Shown here: piece after piece, positions 8,709-16,406 of the stretch
Position numbering within the stretch: position 1 is the stretch's first letter
How the letters are laid out: each line of letters begins with the position of its first letter
Assembly: GCF_029815055.1 (NCBI RefSeq)
Contig: NZ_JAPPWA010000002.1
Location: 186,001 to 250,000, forward strand
From: Ignatzschineria sp. RMDPL8A
Lineage (GTDB): Bacteria; Pseudomonadota; Gammaproteobacteria; Cardiobacteriales; Wohlfahrtiimonadaceae
Direction of reading: 5' to 3'
DNA length: 64,000 nt
The notes under the pieces: generated by a model
What the model saw: only the letters and a program-made list of their open reading frames with translations
Database searches by the model: none
Told to the model about the DNA's origin: nothing
Position numbers and translations under genes: made by a program

Positions 8709-9273
8709 ATTGACTCTTAGTTGCGTTGTGCAGTCGATATTCGCCACGGCTCGGGAAGCCTGTTAATCCAATGCCTTCCGTAAAATAACTAGGCGATTCA
8801 AGGCGGATAAATAGATCCGTTGAGATGCGTTCCCCTTTATCGTGAATAAGGAGTTTCTCCGTTGTTACCGTCTCTTCATCGCGATTTTCAAGGGGCGGGC
8901 GATAGAGTACCACGTTATCTTTTAAGGTAATGAGCGAGCTATCCTCGTTAAGATGGGCGTTATCGCTCTTTGCGGTCCAGCTGATGATGCGCGTTTGATC
9001 CGGCTGTAATTCATATTGAATCAGGTTCGGATCTTGGAGAAACGTGCCCATCTCGCCATCAAAATGTTTAAGATAAGGGCCCGTTAAGATCGATGCAAGC
9101 TCTCCTTCGGCGTTATATTGCTTTAAGGTGTATCCATACATCTCAAGTTGGGGCTCTTCTGGTTTAATCTCTTTATCGGCAAAGGTTTGCGTGTTGAGAT
9201 ACCACGTGAGATAGATTAAAAATCCCACGAGGGTCAGAAGAGCGAGCCGTTTTAGGAGAGCAAATAGTGTCAT
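8689..9273 (-). CDS. lptC: LPS export protein LptC
   Basis: LptC is a bitopic inner-membrane protein that receives LPS from LptFG and hands it to LptA. The 194-residue sequence starts with one membrane helix (LALLTLVGFLIYLTWYL, about residues 10-27), followed by a periplasmic LptC/OstA-type beta domain with YGYTLKQYNAEGELASILTG and FLQDPNLIQYE. It lies 10 bases after rpiA and overlaps lptA, so rpiA-lptC-lptA-lptB read as one operon. The kdsC/kdsD genes found upstream in many relatives are not here. Confidence 0.9.
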   Translation of the reverse strand: MTLFALLKRLALLTLVGFLIYLTWYLNTQTFADKEIKPEEPQLEMYGYTLKQYNAEGELASILTGPYLKHFDGEMGTFLQDPNLIQYELQPDQTRIISWTAKSDNAHLNEDSSLITLKDNVVLYRPPLENRDEETVTTEKLLIHDKGERISTDLFIRLESPSYFTEGIGLTGFPSRGEYRLHNATKSQYETKKP

Positions 9274-9283
9274 GGCATCTCAA

Positions 9284-9946
9284 TTAGTCGAGTGAATAAC
9301 GCTTTACACCTTGAGGCGTTGCAAGCAGTAAAAGGTCCGCTTTGCGCATGGCAAAAAGACCGTTTGTCACCACACCAGTAATTTGATTTAAGTGCGATTC
9401 TAGTTCGGTGGCATTCTCGATGGTGAGTCCTTTGACATCCACAATTACATTGCCATTATCGGTGATAAACCCTTCACGAATGGAGGGAAGACCGCCCAGT
9501 TTTTCCACTTCACGCATTACATAATGAGCACTCATTGGAATCACTTCGATCGGAAGCGGGAAAGCCCCTAAGGTATCGACAAGTTTACTGCTATCGGCAA
9601 TGCAGATAAAGGATTTTGCATGGGCCGCCACGATTTTTTCACGGGTGAGCGCGCCGCCGCCGCCTTTGACCATCTCAAGCGCGTGATTGATCTCATCGGC
9701 ACCATCAATATAGAGATTAATCTCGGTAATCTCTGAAGGTTCAATAATCGGGATGTTAAGATCGATAATCTGTTTCGTTGTGCGCTCGGAACTTGAGACG
9801 ACACCCTTAATTTGATCGGCAATCGGGGCGAGCTCTGCGATTAAACAGTCGACGGTTGAGCCGGTGCCAAGGCCTAAAATTTCGTTGGGTTGAATCAGTT
9901 CACAGGCCGCTTTTGCGACCAATTTTTTTTGCTCTAAAATGTCCAT
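9284..9946 (-). CDS. rpiA: Ribose-5-phosphate isomerase A
   Basis: RpiA interconverts ribose-5-phosphate and ribulose-5-phosphate in the non-oxidative pentose phosphate pathway. The 220-residue protein is the usual length and shows the family motifs [13 protein letters not shown] near residue 25, DGADEIN near 82 (catalytic Asp), and [12 protein letters not shown] near 95 (catalytic Lys). It is the first gene of the minus-strand run into lptCAB. Its promoter should lie in the 120-base divergent gap shared with slyD. Confidence 0.96.
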   Translation of the reverse strand: MDILEQKKLVAKAACELIQPNEILGLGTGSTVDCLIAELAPIADQIKGVVSSSERTTKQIIDLNIPIIEPSEITEINLYIDGADEINHALEMVKGGGGALTREKIVAAHAKSFICIADSSKLVDTLGAFPLPIEVIPMSAHYVMREVEKLGGLPSIREGFITDNGNVIVDVKGLTIENATELESHLNQITGVVTNGLFAMRKADLLLLATPQGVKRYSLD

Positions 9947-10067
9947 TTTTGATTAGCTCTAAATCGGGTAAACCCTAAGAAGTTTGCGAATTGTCTATTT
10001 ATCTAACTCTCATATTATTGTATAGTAGAATTCGGAAATAAACCCTCGAAATCTATAAAGGATAAAT

Positions 10068-10550
10068 ATGATTATTGAAAAAGACCAAGTAGTAGCGGTT
10101 CATTATACCTTAACTGACGACAATGGCGCGACTCTTGATAGCAACGTAGGCGGTGAACCTCTTGCGTATATTCACGGCCACGGCATGATGATCCCTGGAT
10201 TTGAAAAAGCACTTGAAGGGGCAAAAGAGGGTCAAGAAGTTACCTTCACCGTAGAACCTGAAGAGGGCTACGGCGTACATCACGAAGAGAACATTATCGA
10301 TGTGCCAAGAGAAGCGTTTCCTGAAGATGAAGAGATCACGGTCGGTCTTCAAGTAACCGGTAGCGCGCCTGATGGCAGTATGCATATGTTCCGCGTATTA
10401 GAAGTCTCTGAAGAGATGATCAAACTTGACGGAAACCATCCTTTAGCTGGAAAGCAATTGCATTTCGACGTTGAAGTGGTATCTGTACGTAACGCGACGG
10501 CGCAAGAACTTGACCACGGTCACGTTCATAGCGACGGACACGATCATTAA
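10068..10550 (+). CDS. slyD: FKBP-type peptidyl-prolyl isomerase SlyD
   Basis: SlyD is a cytoplasmic prolyl isomerase and chaperone that also binds metal, notably nickel for hydrogenase maturation in enterics. The 160-residue protein has the split FKBP domain (VAVHYTLTDDNGATLDSN, PGFEKALEGAKEGQEVTFTV) with the inserted IF chaperone domain around residues 70-125. The C-terminus is a short histidine-rich tail (DHGHVHSDGHDH) with five histidines, much shorter than the tail of the E. coli protein. minC starts 31 bases downstream, so it may be cotranscribed with minCDE. Confidence 0.88.
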   Translation: MIIEKDQVVAVHYTLTDDNGATLDSNVGGEPLAYIHGHGMMIPGFEKALEGAKEGQEVTFTVEPEEGYGVHHEENIIDVPREAFPEDEEITVGLQVTGSAPDGSMHMFRVLEVSEEMIKLDGNHPLAGKQLHFDVEVVSVRNATAQELDHGHVHSDGHDH

Positions 10551-10581
10551 TCTTCTGAAAACTTGTATAATAAGCTAAGAA

Positions 10582-11325
10582 ATGTCAAAGTATTTTGATT
10601 TAAAAGGAGAGGTCTTCACGGCCACCGTTCTCTATCTTAAAACGATCGATCTGAAAGCGGTTGAAGAGGCGTTAGTTGCGAAAGTAAAAATCTCTCCTGC
10701 TTTTTTTAATCAAATTCCTGTGGTAGTCGATCTTTCTGAAATCGATGCCCGTGATAATCTTGATTTCACGTGGCTCAAGAATCTCTTGATCTCCAATCGG
10801 ATAATCCCTGTTGCGTTACGTTCGGTGCCTGAGGCGCTTGAGAGTAAGGCGATGAAAGCTGATTGGGCCTTTTTGCCAGAACAGAATGCCCCGAAAACGG
10901 TCAGTCAATCTGTGCAAAAACCGCAAGAGCGTCCGCCTGTTGTGGAGCGCATTGTGGAGACGAAAGAGGTTGAGGTGATTAAAGAGGTGGCTGTGCCATC
11001 GACGGTGGTCACCCATCAAGTTCGATCAGGCCAGCAAATTGCGATTCCAAGTGGTGATCTCATTATTATCAATACCGTCAATGAGGGCGCAGAGCTCTTA
11101 GCGACCGGGAATATCCATGTATATGGACCGCTCCGTGGGCGTGCACTTGCGGGGATTAATGGGAACCGTTCGGCACGTATTTTCTGCCAATCGCTGGAAG
11201 CGGAGCTTGTCTCTATTGCAGGACAATATAAGGTGATTGATGAGGAGATCTCGGCCCTTTGGACGGGGAAAGCAGTACAGATCTATCTAGAGCATGATGA
11301 AATTAAGATTGAGCGCATTTTTTAA
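10582..11325 (+). CDS. minC: Septum site-determining protein MinC
   Basis: MinC inhibits FtsZ assembly away from mid-cell and is recruited to the membrane by MinD. The 247-residue protein has an N-terminal MinC_N domain (about 1-105), a linker rich in Val, Lys and Glu, and a C-terminal beta-helical domain from about residue 145 with IAIPSGDLIIINTVNEGAEL, GNIHVYGPLRGRALAG and CQSLEAELVSIAG. It heads the minC-minD-minE order and follows slyD closely. Confidence 0.94.
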   Translation: MSKYFDLKGEVFTATVLYLKTIDLKAVEEALVAKVKISPAFFNQIPVVVDLSEIDARDNLDFTWLKNLLISNRIIPVALRSVPEALESKAMKADWAFLPEQNAPKTVSQSVQKPQERPPVVERIVETKEVEVIKEVAVPSTVVTHQVRSGQQIAIPSGDLIIINTVNEGAELLATGNIHVYGPLRGRALAGINGNRSARIFCQSLEAELVSIAGQYKVIDEEISALWTGKAVQIYLEHDEIKIERIF

Positions 11326-11363
11326 TTTATTTAAATAAAATTTTTTAAGAGGGAGAGTATTGA

Positions 11364-12173
11364 GTGGCACGAGTAGTAGTAGTTACCTCCGGTAAAGGTG
11401 GGGTCGGAAAGACCACCACAAGTGCAAGCTTAGCAGCAGGTCTTGCGAAAAAAGGCCATAAAACTGCAGTGATCGACTTCGATGTAGGTTTACGTAACCT
11501 AGACCTTATTATGGGATGTGAACGCCGCGTCGTTTACGATTTCGTTAATGTGGTCAATGAGGAAGCGAGCCTTCAGCAATCGCTCATTAAAGATAAGCGT
11601 TTAGATAATCTATTTATTTTGCCTGCATCGCAAACACGCGATAAAGATGCGCTCACGAAAGAGGGCGTAGGTAAAGTGATTGATGATCTTAAAAAGATGG
11701 ATTTTGAATATATCATCTGTGACTCGCCCGCGGGGATTGAAAAAGGGGCGCAGCTTGCGATGTATTTTGCCGATGACGCCATTGTGACGACCAACCCTGA
11801 AGTCTCATCTGTACGAGATTCTGACCGTATTTTAGGAATTTTAGCGAGTAAAACGCTCAAAGCGGAAGAGGGCTCTGAAGTGTCGCAACATTTAGTGATC
11901 AATCGATATGATCCGAAACGGGCTGATCTAGGCGATATGTTAACGGTAACCGATATTCTCGACATCCTTGGCATTCCGCTTTTAGGTGCAATTCCTGAGT
12001 CAGAAGCTGTGCTTCAATGCTCAAACGCAGGTCAACCGGTCATTATGGATGAACAGTCCGATGCAGGCCAAGCGTATATCGACATTGTGGATCGTTTCTT
12101 AGGAGAAGATCGCCCACACCGTTTCATCGAAGCTGAGAAAAAAGGCTTCTTCGGACGACTCTTTGGAGGCTAG
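11364..12173 (+). CDS. minD: Septum site-determining ATPase MinD
   Basis: MinD is a ParA-like ATPase that binds the membrane when ATP-loaded and carries MinC; MinE triggers its release, giving pole-to-pole oscillation. The 269-residue protein has the deviant Walker A SGKGGVGKTT at residue 9, DFDVGLRNLD, and the C-terminal amphipathic membrane helix KGFFGRLFGG. The start is GTG at 11364, with GGGAGAG just upstream. minE begins eight bases after its stop. Confidence 0.96.
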   Translation: MARVVVVTSGKGGVGKTTTSASLAAGLAKKGHKTAVIDFDVGLRNLDLIMGCERRVVYDFVNVVNEEASLQQSLIKDKRLDNLFILPASQTRDKDALTKEGVGKVIDDLKKMDFEYIICDSPAGIEKGAQLAMYFADDAIVTTNPEVSSVRDSDRILGILASKTLKAEEGSEVSQHLVINRYDPKRADLGDMLTVTDILDILGIPLLGAIPESEAVLQCSNAGQPVIMDEQSDAGQAYIDIVDRFLGEDRPHRFIEAEKKGFFGRLFGG

Positions 12174-12180
12174 GAAAAGT

Positions 12181-12519
12181 ATGTTAAAGCGTATTTTTGG
12201 TCGACGCCGCCAATCAAATACGGCATCGATCGCAAAAGAACGCCTGCAGATTATTGTTGCGCATGAGCGTATCCGTAATGCAGATGCGCATCCTGATTTT
12301 ATGCAGGATCTTCAGAAAGATATTTTAGACGTAGTGCGTAAATATCTTCCAGTAGATGGCAAGCAGGTGAAAATTGAAATGGATCGCGAAGAAGGGTGTG
12401 ATGTTTTAGAGTTAAACATCATTCTTTCTGATAATGAAGATGAGGCTTCAGAAGTCTCTGAAAACGTTGATCAATCTGGAGCAAAAAAAGTCTCTTCAGA
12501 TCAAGATGAAAAAAACTAA
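12181..12519 (+). CDS. minE: Cell division topological specificity factor MinE
   Basis: MinE stimulates MinD ATPase and drives Min oscillation. The 112-residue form starts at ATG 12181, after AGGAAA, with the membrane-binding segment MLKRIFGRR; a longer frame would begin inside minD and is not preferred. The anti-MinCD helix region (ERLQIIVAHER, residues 24-34) and the topological specificity domain follow. The family is usually about 85-90 residues; this copy has an extra acidic, Ser/Glu-rich tail of roughly 25 residues (EDEASEVSENVD...). That tail is unusual and probably disordered. Confidence 0.92.
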   Translation: MLKRIFGRRRQSNTASIAKERLQIIVAHERIRNADAHPDFMQDLQKDILDVVRKYLPVDGKQVKIEMDREEGCDVLELNIILSDNEDEASEVSENVDQSGAKKVSSDQDEKN

Positions 12520-12563
12520 AAAAGTATTTTGCAACGTTTAACAATTTATGTATATTGACTAGT

Positions 12564-12590
12564 AGCCACATATTTGTGGCTCTTTTCTTG
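12564..12590 (+). terminator. Terminator after minE
   Basis: Perfect stem AGCCACA / TGTGGCT (12564-12570 and 12575-12581) with a TATT loop, followed by CTTTTCTTG. It separates minCDE from hslR. Confidence 0.65.
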
Positions 12591-12650
12591 TATTGTCTAG
12601 CAATCATCTAAATTAGCGTCTAATATGAGATAAGTATTGGAGGTCTTTTT

Positions 12651-13022
12651 GTGCGTTTAGATAAATGGTTATGGGCTGCCCGGTTTTATAAAACACGGCG
12701 ACTGGCCACCGATGAGATCAATAAAGGGCGAGTCCTTGTTAATGAACAATTAGCAAAACCCGCACGCATGATCGCAGAGGGGGATGTTATCACCGTGCGT
12801 AAAGCGCAAATGATATTTGAGGTGACGGTATTAAAACTGTTGCCGAATCGCGGGCCTGCGTCCATTGCGGCGACGATGTATGAGGAGCTTCCTCAAAGCA
12901 TTGAACGGCGTAATCGGGAGCGGGAACTGAGACGTCTTGCGCCGACCATCCGACCAGAAAAGCCAGACAAGCGTGAAAAACGAGAATTACGCAGAGTCAA
13001 ACAAGGTTTGCATATTGATTAA
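12651..13022 (+). CDS. hslR: Ribosome-associated heat shock protein Hsp15
   Basis: Hsp15 binds stalled 50S subunits that carry peptidyl-tRNA and helps recycle them. The 123-residue protein starts with the S4 RNA-binding domain (RLDKWLWAARFYKTRRLATDEINKGRVLVN, residues 2-31) and ends with a strongly basic tail (KPDKREKRELRRVKQG), as in the family. GTG 12651 is supported by GGAGG eight bases upstream and by the S4 domain beginning at residue 2. aspA starts 18 bases downstream. Confidence 0.9.
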   Translation: MRLDKWLWAARFYKTRRLATDEINKGRVLVNEQLAKPARMIAEGDVITVRKAQMIFEVTVLKLLPNRGPASIAATMYEELPQSIERRNRERELRRLAPTIRPEKPDKREKRELRRVKQGLHID

Positions 13023-13040
13023 ATTTTAAGGAGATATTAA

Positions 13041-14444
13041 ATGGGGTATCGTAAAGAGGTAGATCTTTTAGGTGAGTTAAACGTTCCAAATCATGCATAT
13101 TACGGCATTCACACGGTGCGCGCGATGAACAACTTCACCCTCTCTACCCAGACGAATAGTGACACCCCAGACTTTATTCGTGGGATTGTGTATGTAAAAA
13201 AAGCATCCGCACTTGCGAATAAAAAGCTAGGGACGGTAAAACCTGAAGTCGCAGATGCGATTATCAAGGCGTGCGATATTTTATTAACGGATGATTCATA
13301 CTTGAATCAATTTCCGATCGATGCCTTTCAAGGCGGTGCGGGTACGTCGCTCAACATGAATGTGAACGAAGTGGTTGCCAACGTTGCGCTTGAGATTTCA
13401 GGATATTCTAAAGGGGATTATGTTCACATTAATCCAAACGATCATGTCAACGAATCACAATCAACGAACGATGCTTATCCAACTGGATTGCGTCTGGCGA
13501 TGTATAAATGTTCTGAAGATTTGATCGAAAGCGCACTCTATCTTCGTGATGGATTAATGGCGAAAGCAGAAGAGTTTGCGTCGGTATTAAAAATGGGTCG
13601 TACACAGTTACAAGACGCCGTGCCGATGAGTCTTGGGCAAGAGTATGCCGCCTTTGCAAATCTTATTACCACCGCGGTGGAAGATGTGCGTGAAACACGC
13701 CGTTCGCTCTTATCGGTGAACCTAAGTGGTACAGCGATTGGTACCGGTGTCAATACACCAAAAGGTTACGGCAAAGTGGTGATTGAAGAGTTATCACGAG
13801 TAACCGGATATCCATGCCGTTTAGCGGATAATCTCATTGCCGCCACATCGGATCTCACCGATTTTGTGAAGTTCCACGCAACGCTTAAAAACCTTGCGGT
13901 TAAACTCTCCAAAATCGCCAATGACTTACGTCTATTATCGTCAGGTCCGCGCGCGGGATTAAAAGAGATCAACCTTCCTGAACTTCAGGCGGGGAGTTCT
14001 ATTATGCCGGCAAAAGTGAATCCGGTGTTACCTGAAGCGGTGAATAATGCCTGTTTTAAGGTATATGGGAATGATGTGACGGTAACTGCTGCCGCGGATG
14101 CGAGCCAATTGCAGTTAAATGCGATGGAGCCAGTCGTTGCGCAAGCGACCTTTGAATCGATTATGTTGCTTAAAAATGCATGCCGATCCCTTCAAGATAA
14201 ATGTGTAAAAGACACCACCGCAAACGAAGCATACTGCCTCAACTACATCTTAAACTCAGTGGGCATTATCACTTACCTTAATCCTGTGATTGGGCATGGT
14301 GAGGGTGATATCGTCGGCCGCATCTGTATTAAGACTGGCAAAAGCGTTAAAGCTGTGGTGCTCGAGCGTAATCTGATGACGGAAGAAGAGTTCGACGAAT
14401 ACTTCAACCTCGATGCGCTTCGCCGTACGGTCGGCCTTCCTTAG
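13041..14444 (+). CDS. aspA: Aspartate ammonia-lyase
   Basis: AspA reversibly deaminates L-aspartate to fumarate and ammonia, feeding the TCA cycle or anaerobic fumarate respiration. The 467-residue protein is full length. It has [11 protein letters not shown] near residue 98 (substrate binding), [12 protein letters not shown] near 140 and the flexible signature loop [11 protein letters not shown] near 318, which carries the catalytic serine. AAGGAGATATTAA precedes the ATG. Expression is probably together with hslR; no aspartate or C4-dicarboxylate carrier is adjacent. Confidence 0.96.
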   Translation: MGYRKEVDLLGELNVPNHAYYGIHTVRAMNNFTLSTQTNSDTPDFIRGIVYVKKASALANKKLGTVKPEVADAIIKACDILLTDDSYLNQFPIDAFQGGAGTSLNMNVNEVVANVALEISGYSKGDYVHINPNDHVNESQSTNDAYPTGLRLAMYKCSEDLIESALYLRDGLMAKAEEFASVLKMGRTQLQDAVPMSLGQEYAAFANLITTAVEDVRETRRSLLSVNLSGTAIGTGVNTPKGYGKVVIEELSRVTGYPCRLADNLIAATSDLTDFVKFHATLKNLAVKLSKIANDLRLLSSGPRAGLKEINLPELQAGSSIMPAKVNPVLPEAVNNACFKVYGNDVTVTAAADASQLQLNAMEPVVAQATFESIMLLKNACRSLQDKCVKDTTANEAYCLNYILNSVGIITYLNPVIGHGEGDIVGRICIKTGKSVKAVVLERNLMTEEEFDEYFNLDALRRTVGLP

Positions 14445-14504
14445 GATTTATAGTTAATGTGATCGCGGGCTTGATACTAATTGAGTGCGCGATCATTGCC
14501 CTTT

Positions 14505-15482
14505 ATGAGAGATAACACGCACAATTTAAACCGATCACCTTGGTCTTTGCTTCTTGCGGATATCGAGGATTATATTGAGCGTTACCGGAAAGCGTATAGC
14601 CCGCACAGCGCGGAGATTAAAGCCTATTCGCTCCGGCAATTTTTAACCTATCTTCAAGAATATAGCATTTCCGAATGGACGCTCTGCGATGAGAAGGTCA
14701 TTCGGAATTATATTATCTATCGTTCTAAAACCTCGCCCGCCTCTGGGCAAAAACCCCTTAAATCCTCGAGTATGCAGACGCAGCTCGCTTCAATTCGTCT
14801 CTTTTTTGATGATTTGGTAGAGCGGGGCATCATTTCCCATAATCCGGCTAAATTAGTTAAGCCGCCGAAATCGTCAAAACGGCTTCCATCGGTTGTGGAG
14901 GTGGATCTGTTGGAAAAGATTCTCAATCGCCCGCCCACAAATGAGCATGAAGTGCGCGATCGGGCCATTTGCGAGCTATTTTATTCAAGCGGTTTACGGC
15001 TTGCGGAGCTTCAAGCGCTCAATCTTCATCATATCGATTTTGATGATTATGAAGTGCGCGTCATTGCGGGGAAAGGCGATAAAGATCGCATTGTTCCGGT
15101 GGGACGCAAAGCGATTGATGCCATTCAAGCGTGGCTTCCGATTCGCCAAGAATGGATGGCAGAAAAAGGGGTGTTAGGCTTTGAGAAGGCGCTTTTTTTA
15201 TCTGAGCGAGGTAATCGGTTAAGCGCCCGGCAGATCAGTACTCGAGTCAAACGTTACGCTGAAGAGTCGGGGGTGAATATTAATCTTCATCCTCACCTGT
15301 TACGGCACTCGATGGCAACTCACGTACTGGAATCGAGCCAAGATATTCGCTTGGTGCAAGAGTTATTGGGGCACGCGGATATTTCCACGACGCAAGTCTA
15401 TACTCATCTTGATTTTGGCCATCTCACTAAAGTGTTTGACGCGGCTCACCCGCGGGCACGGAAGAAAAAAGAGGACGATTGA
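14505..15482 (+). CDS. xerC: Site-specific tyrosine recombinase XerC
   Basis: XerC with XerD resolves chromosome dimers at dif. The 325-residue form has the SAM-like N-terminal core-binding domain and a C-terminal catalytic domain with Arg in SSGLRLAEL, HPHLLRHS, LGHADISTTQ and the nucleophile Tyr in QVYTHLDF. The ending YTHLDFGHLTKVFDAAHPRA matches XerC rather than XerD. ATG 14505 is chosen; an upstream TTG would add eight residues, and neither start has a clear ribosome site. It is not in the usual dapF-xerC neighbourhood, and no dif site was recognised in the window. Confidence 0.88.
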   Translation: MRDNTHNLNRSPWSLLLADIEDYIERYRKAYSPHSAEIKAYSLRQFLTYLQEYSISEWTLCDEKVIRNYIIYRSKTSPASGQKPLKSSSMQTQLASIRLFFDDLVERGIISHNPAKLVKPPKSSKRLPSVVEVDLLEKILNRPPTNEHEVRDRAICELFYSSGLRLAELQALNLHHIDFDDYEVRVIAGKGDKDRIVPVGRKAIDAIQAWLPIRQEWMAEKGVLGFEKALFLSERGNRLSARQISTRVKRYAEESGVNINLHPHLLRHSMATHVLESSQDIRLVQELLGHADISTTQVYTHLDFGHLTKVFDAAHPRARKKKEDD

Positions 15483-15570
15483 TTCGTCGATCTCAGATCT
15501 CACAACTCTCTCCTTTTGTTTTTTCCCCTCTCACTTCGGATTTAAATATTGGTTAATGTTCAGGCGATAA

Positions 15571-15604
15571 AAAAGCCCACTTGATCACTCAAGCGGGCTT
15601 TGTC
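15571..15604. terminator. Bidirectional terminator between xerC and peroxiredoxin gene
   Basis: Stem AAGCCC.CTTGA / TCAAG.GGGCTT (15573-15584 and 15588-15600) with a four-base loop, preceded by A-runs and followed by a short T-run. It serves xerC on + and the peroxiredoxin gene on minus. Confidence 0.8.
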
Positions 15605-15670
15605 GTTCTCTATTATTTTAAGAATGTAATGTCGATAAATATCTATTTAAGGCATTACAGGGCACTCAAA

Positions 15671-16252
15671 TTAAAGAGTTTCGCCACCAACTGCACGGTT
15701 ACATGGGCAGAGTTCGTCAGTTTGTAACGCATCTAAGATACGAAGAGTTTCTTGTGGGTTACGACCAACGCTATCTGGGTTTACAGAAACGTGTTGGATA
15801 ACGTTGTGTGGGTCAACGATGTACGTTGCACGAAGTGCTACGCCTGACGCTTGGTCACGAGCACCTAACATGTCAAGAAGGCTACCTGCTGGGTCGCCGA
15901 AAGAGTAGTGACCTAATTTATCTAAATCAGGATGCGCACGTCTCCAAGCGAGTTTACAGAATTCGTTATCCACTGAACCACCCATTAATACTGCATCGCG
16001 GTCTTCGAAATCTTGAGCAAGTTTGTTGAACTCAACGATTTCAGTAGGACATACGAATGTGAAATCTTTTGGATAGAAGTAAATGATTTTCCATTTGCCT
16101 TCGAAAGATTTTTCAGTGATTGTTTCAAACGCTGATTCGCCGTTTTCTTCGGGTTCGTTAAAACCTGGTTTTGCAGCAATTACTTCAAATGGATCTAATT
16201 TATCGCCAACTGTTTTTGCGATACCGTAAGTGAATTCATTATCAAAAGTCAT
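15671..16252 (-). CDS. AhpC/TSA-type 2-Cys peroxiredoxin
   Basis: A cytoplasmic peroxidase that reduces hydrogen peroxide and alkyl hydroperoxides. In 193 residues it has the peroxidatic cysteine in DFTFVCPTE near residue 67, the conserved Arg region (GVALRATYIVDP), and a resolving cysteine in DELCPCNRAVGG near the C-terminus. GGAGT precedes the ATG and a strong promoter lies about 75 bases upstream, so it is probably a highly expressed monocistronic gene. It resembles AhpC enzymes not paired with AhpF; no ahpF or ahpD is adjacent, so the electron donor is unknown. Confidence 0.9.
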   Translation of the reverse strand: MTFDNEFTYGIAKTVGDKLDPFEVIAAKPGFNEPEENGESAFETITEKSFEGKWKIIYFYPKDFTFVCPTEIVEFNKLAQDFEDRDAVLMGGSVDNEFCKLAWRRAHPDLDKLGHYSFGDPAGSLLDMLGARDQASGVALRATYIVDPHNVIQHVSVNPDSVGRNPQETLRILDALQTDELCPCNRAVGGETL

Positions 16253-16326
16253 ATTTGATACTCCTTTTTTGGTTGCTGTGATCTAAACTGTTTAGGAGGA
16301 AATTTCATCTCCTCGCTACCCTTTCT

Positions 16327-16355
16327 ATAATAGGGGTCAGATCGCTTTTTTTCAA
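16327..16355 (-). promoter_or_regulatory. Sigma-70 promoter for the peroxiredoxin gene
   Basis: On the minus strand: TTGAAA (16355-16350), a 17-base spacer, then TATTAT (16332-16327); each hexamer is 5/6 of consensus. No clear OxyR-type site was identified. Confidence 0.65.
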
Positions 16356-16406
16356 TCTAATCCCCTATTGAATTAACAAAATAGGCTGATTACCCTTTTT
16401 AATAAG

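Noticed and set aside
14460-14510. Possible dif or attachment site near xerC
   Set aside because: No 28-base dif-like sequence with paired XerC/XerD arms was recognised.
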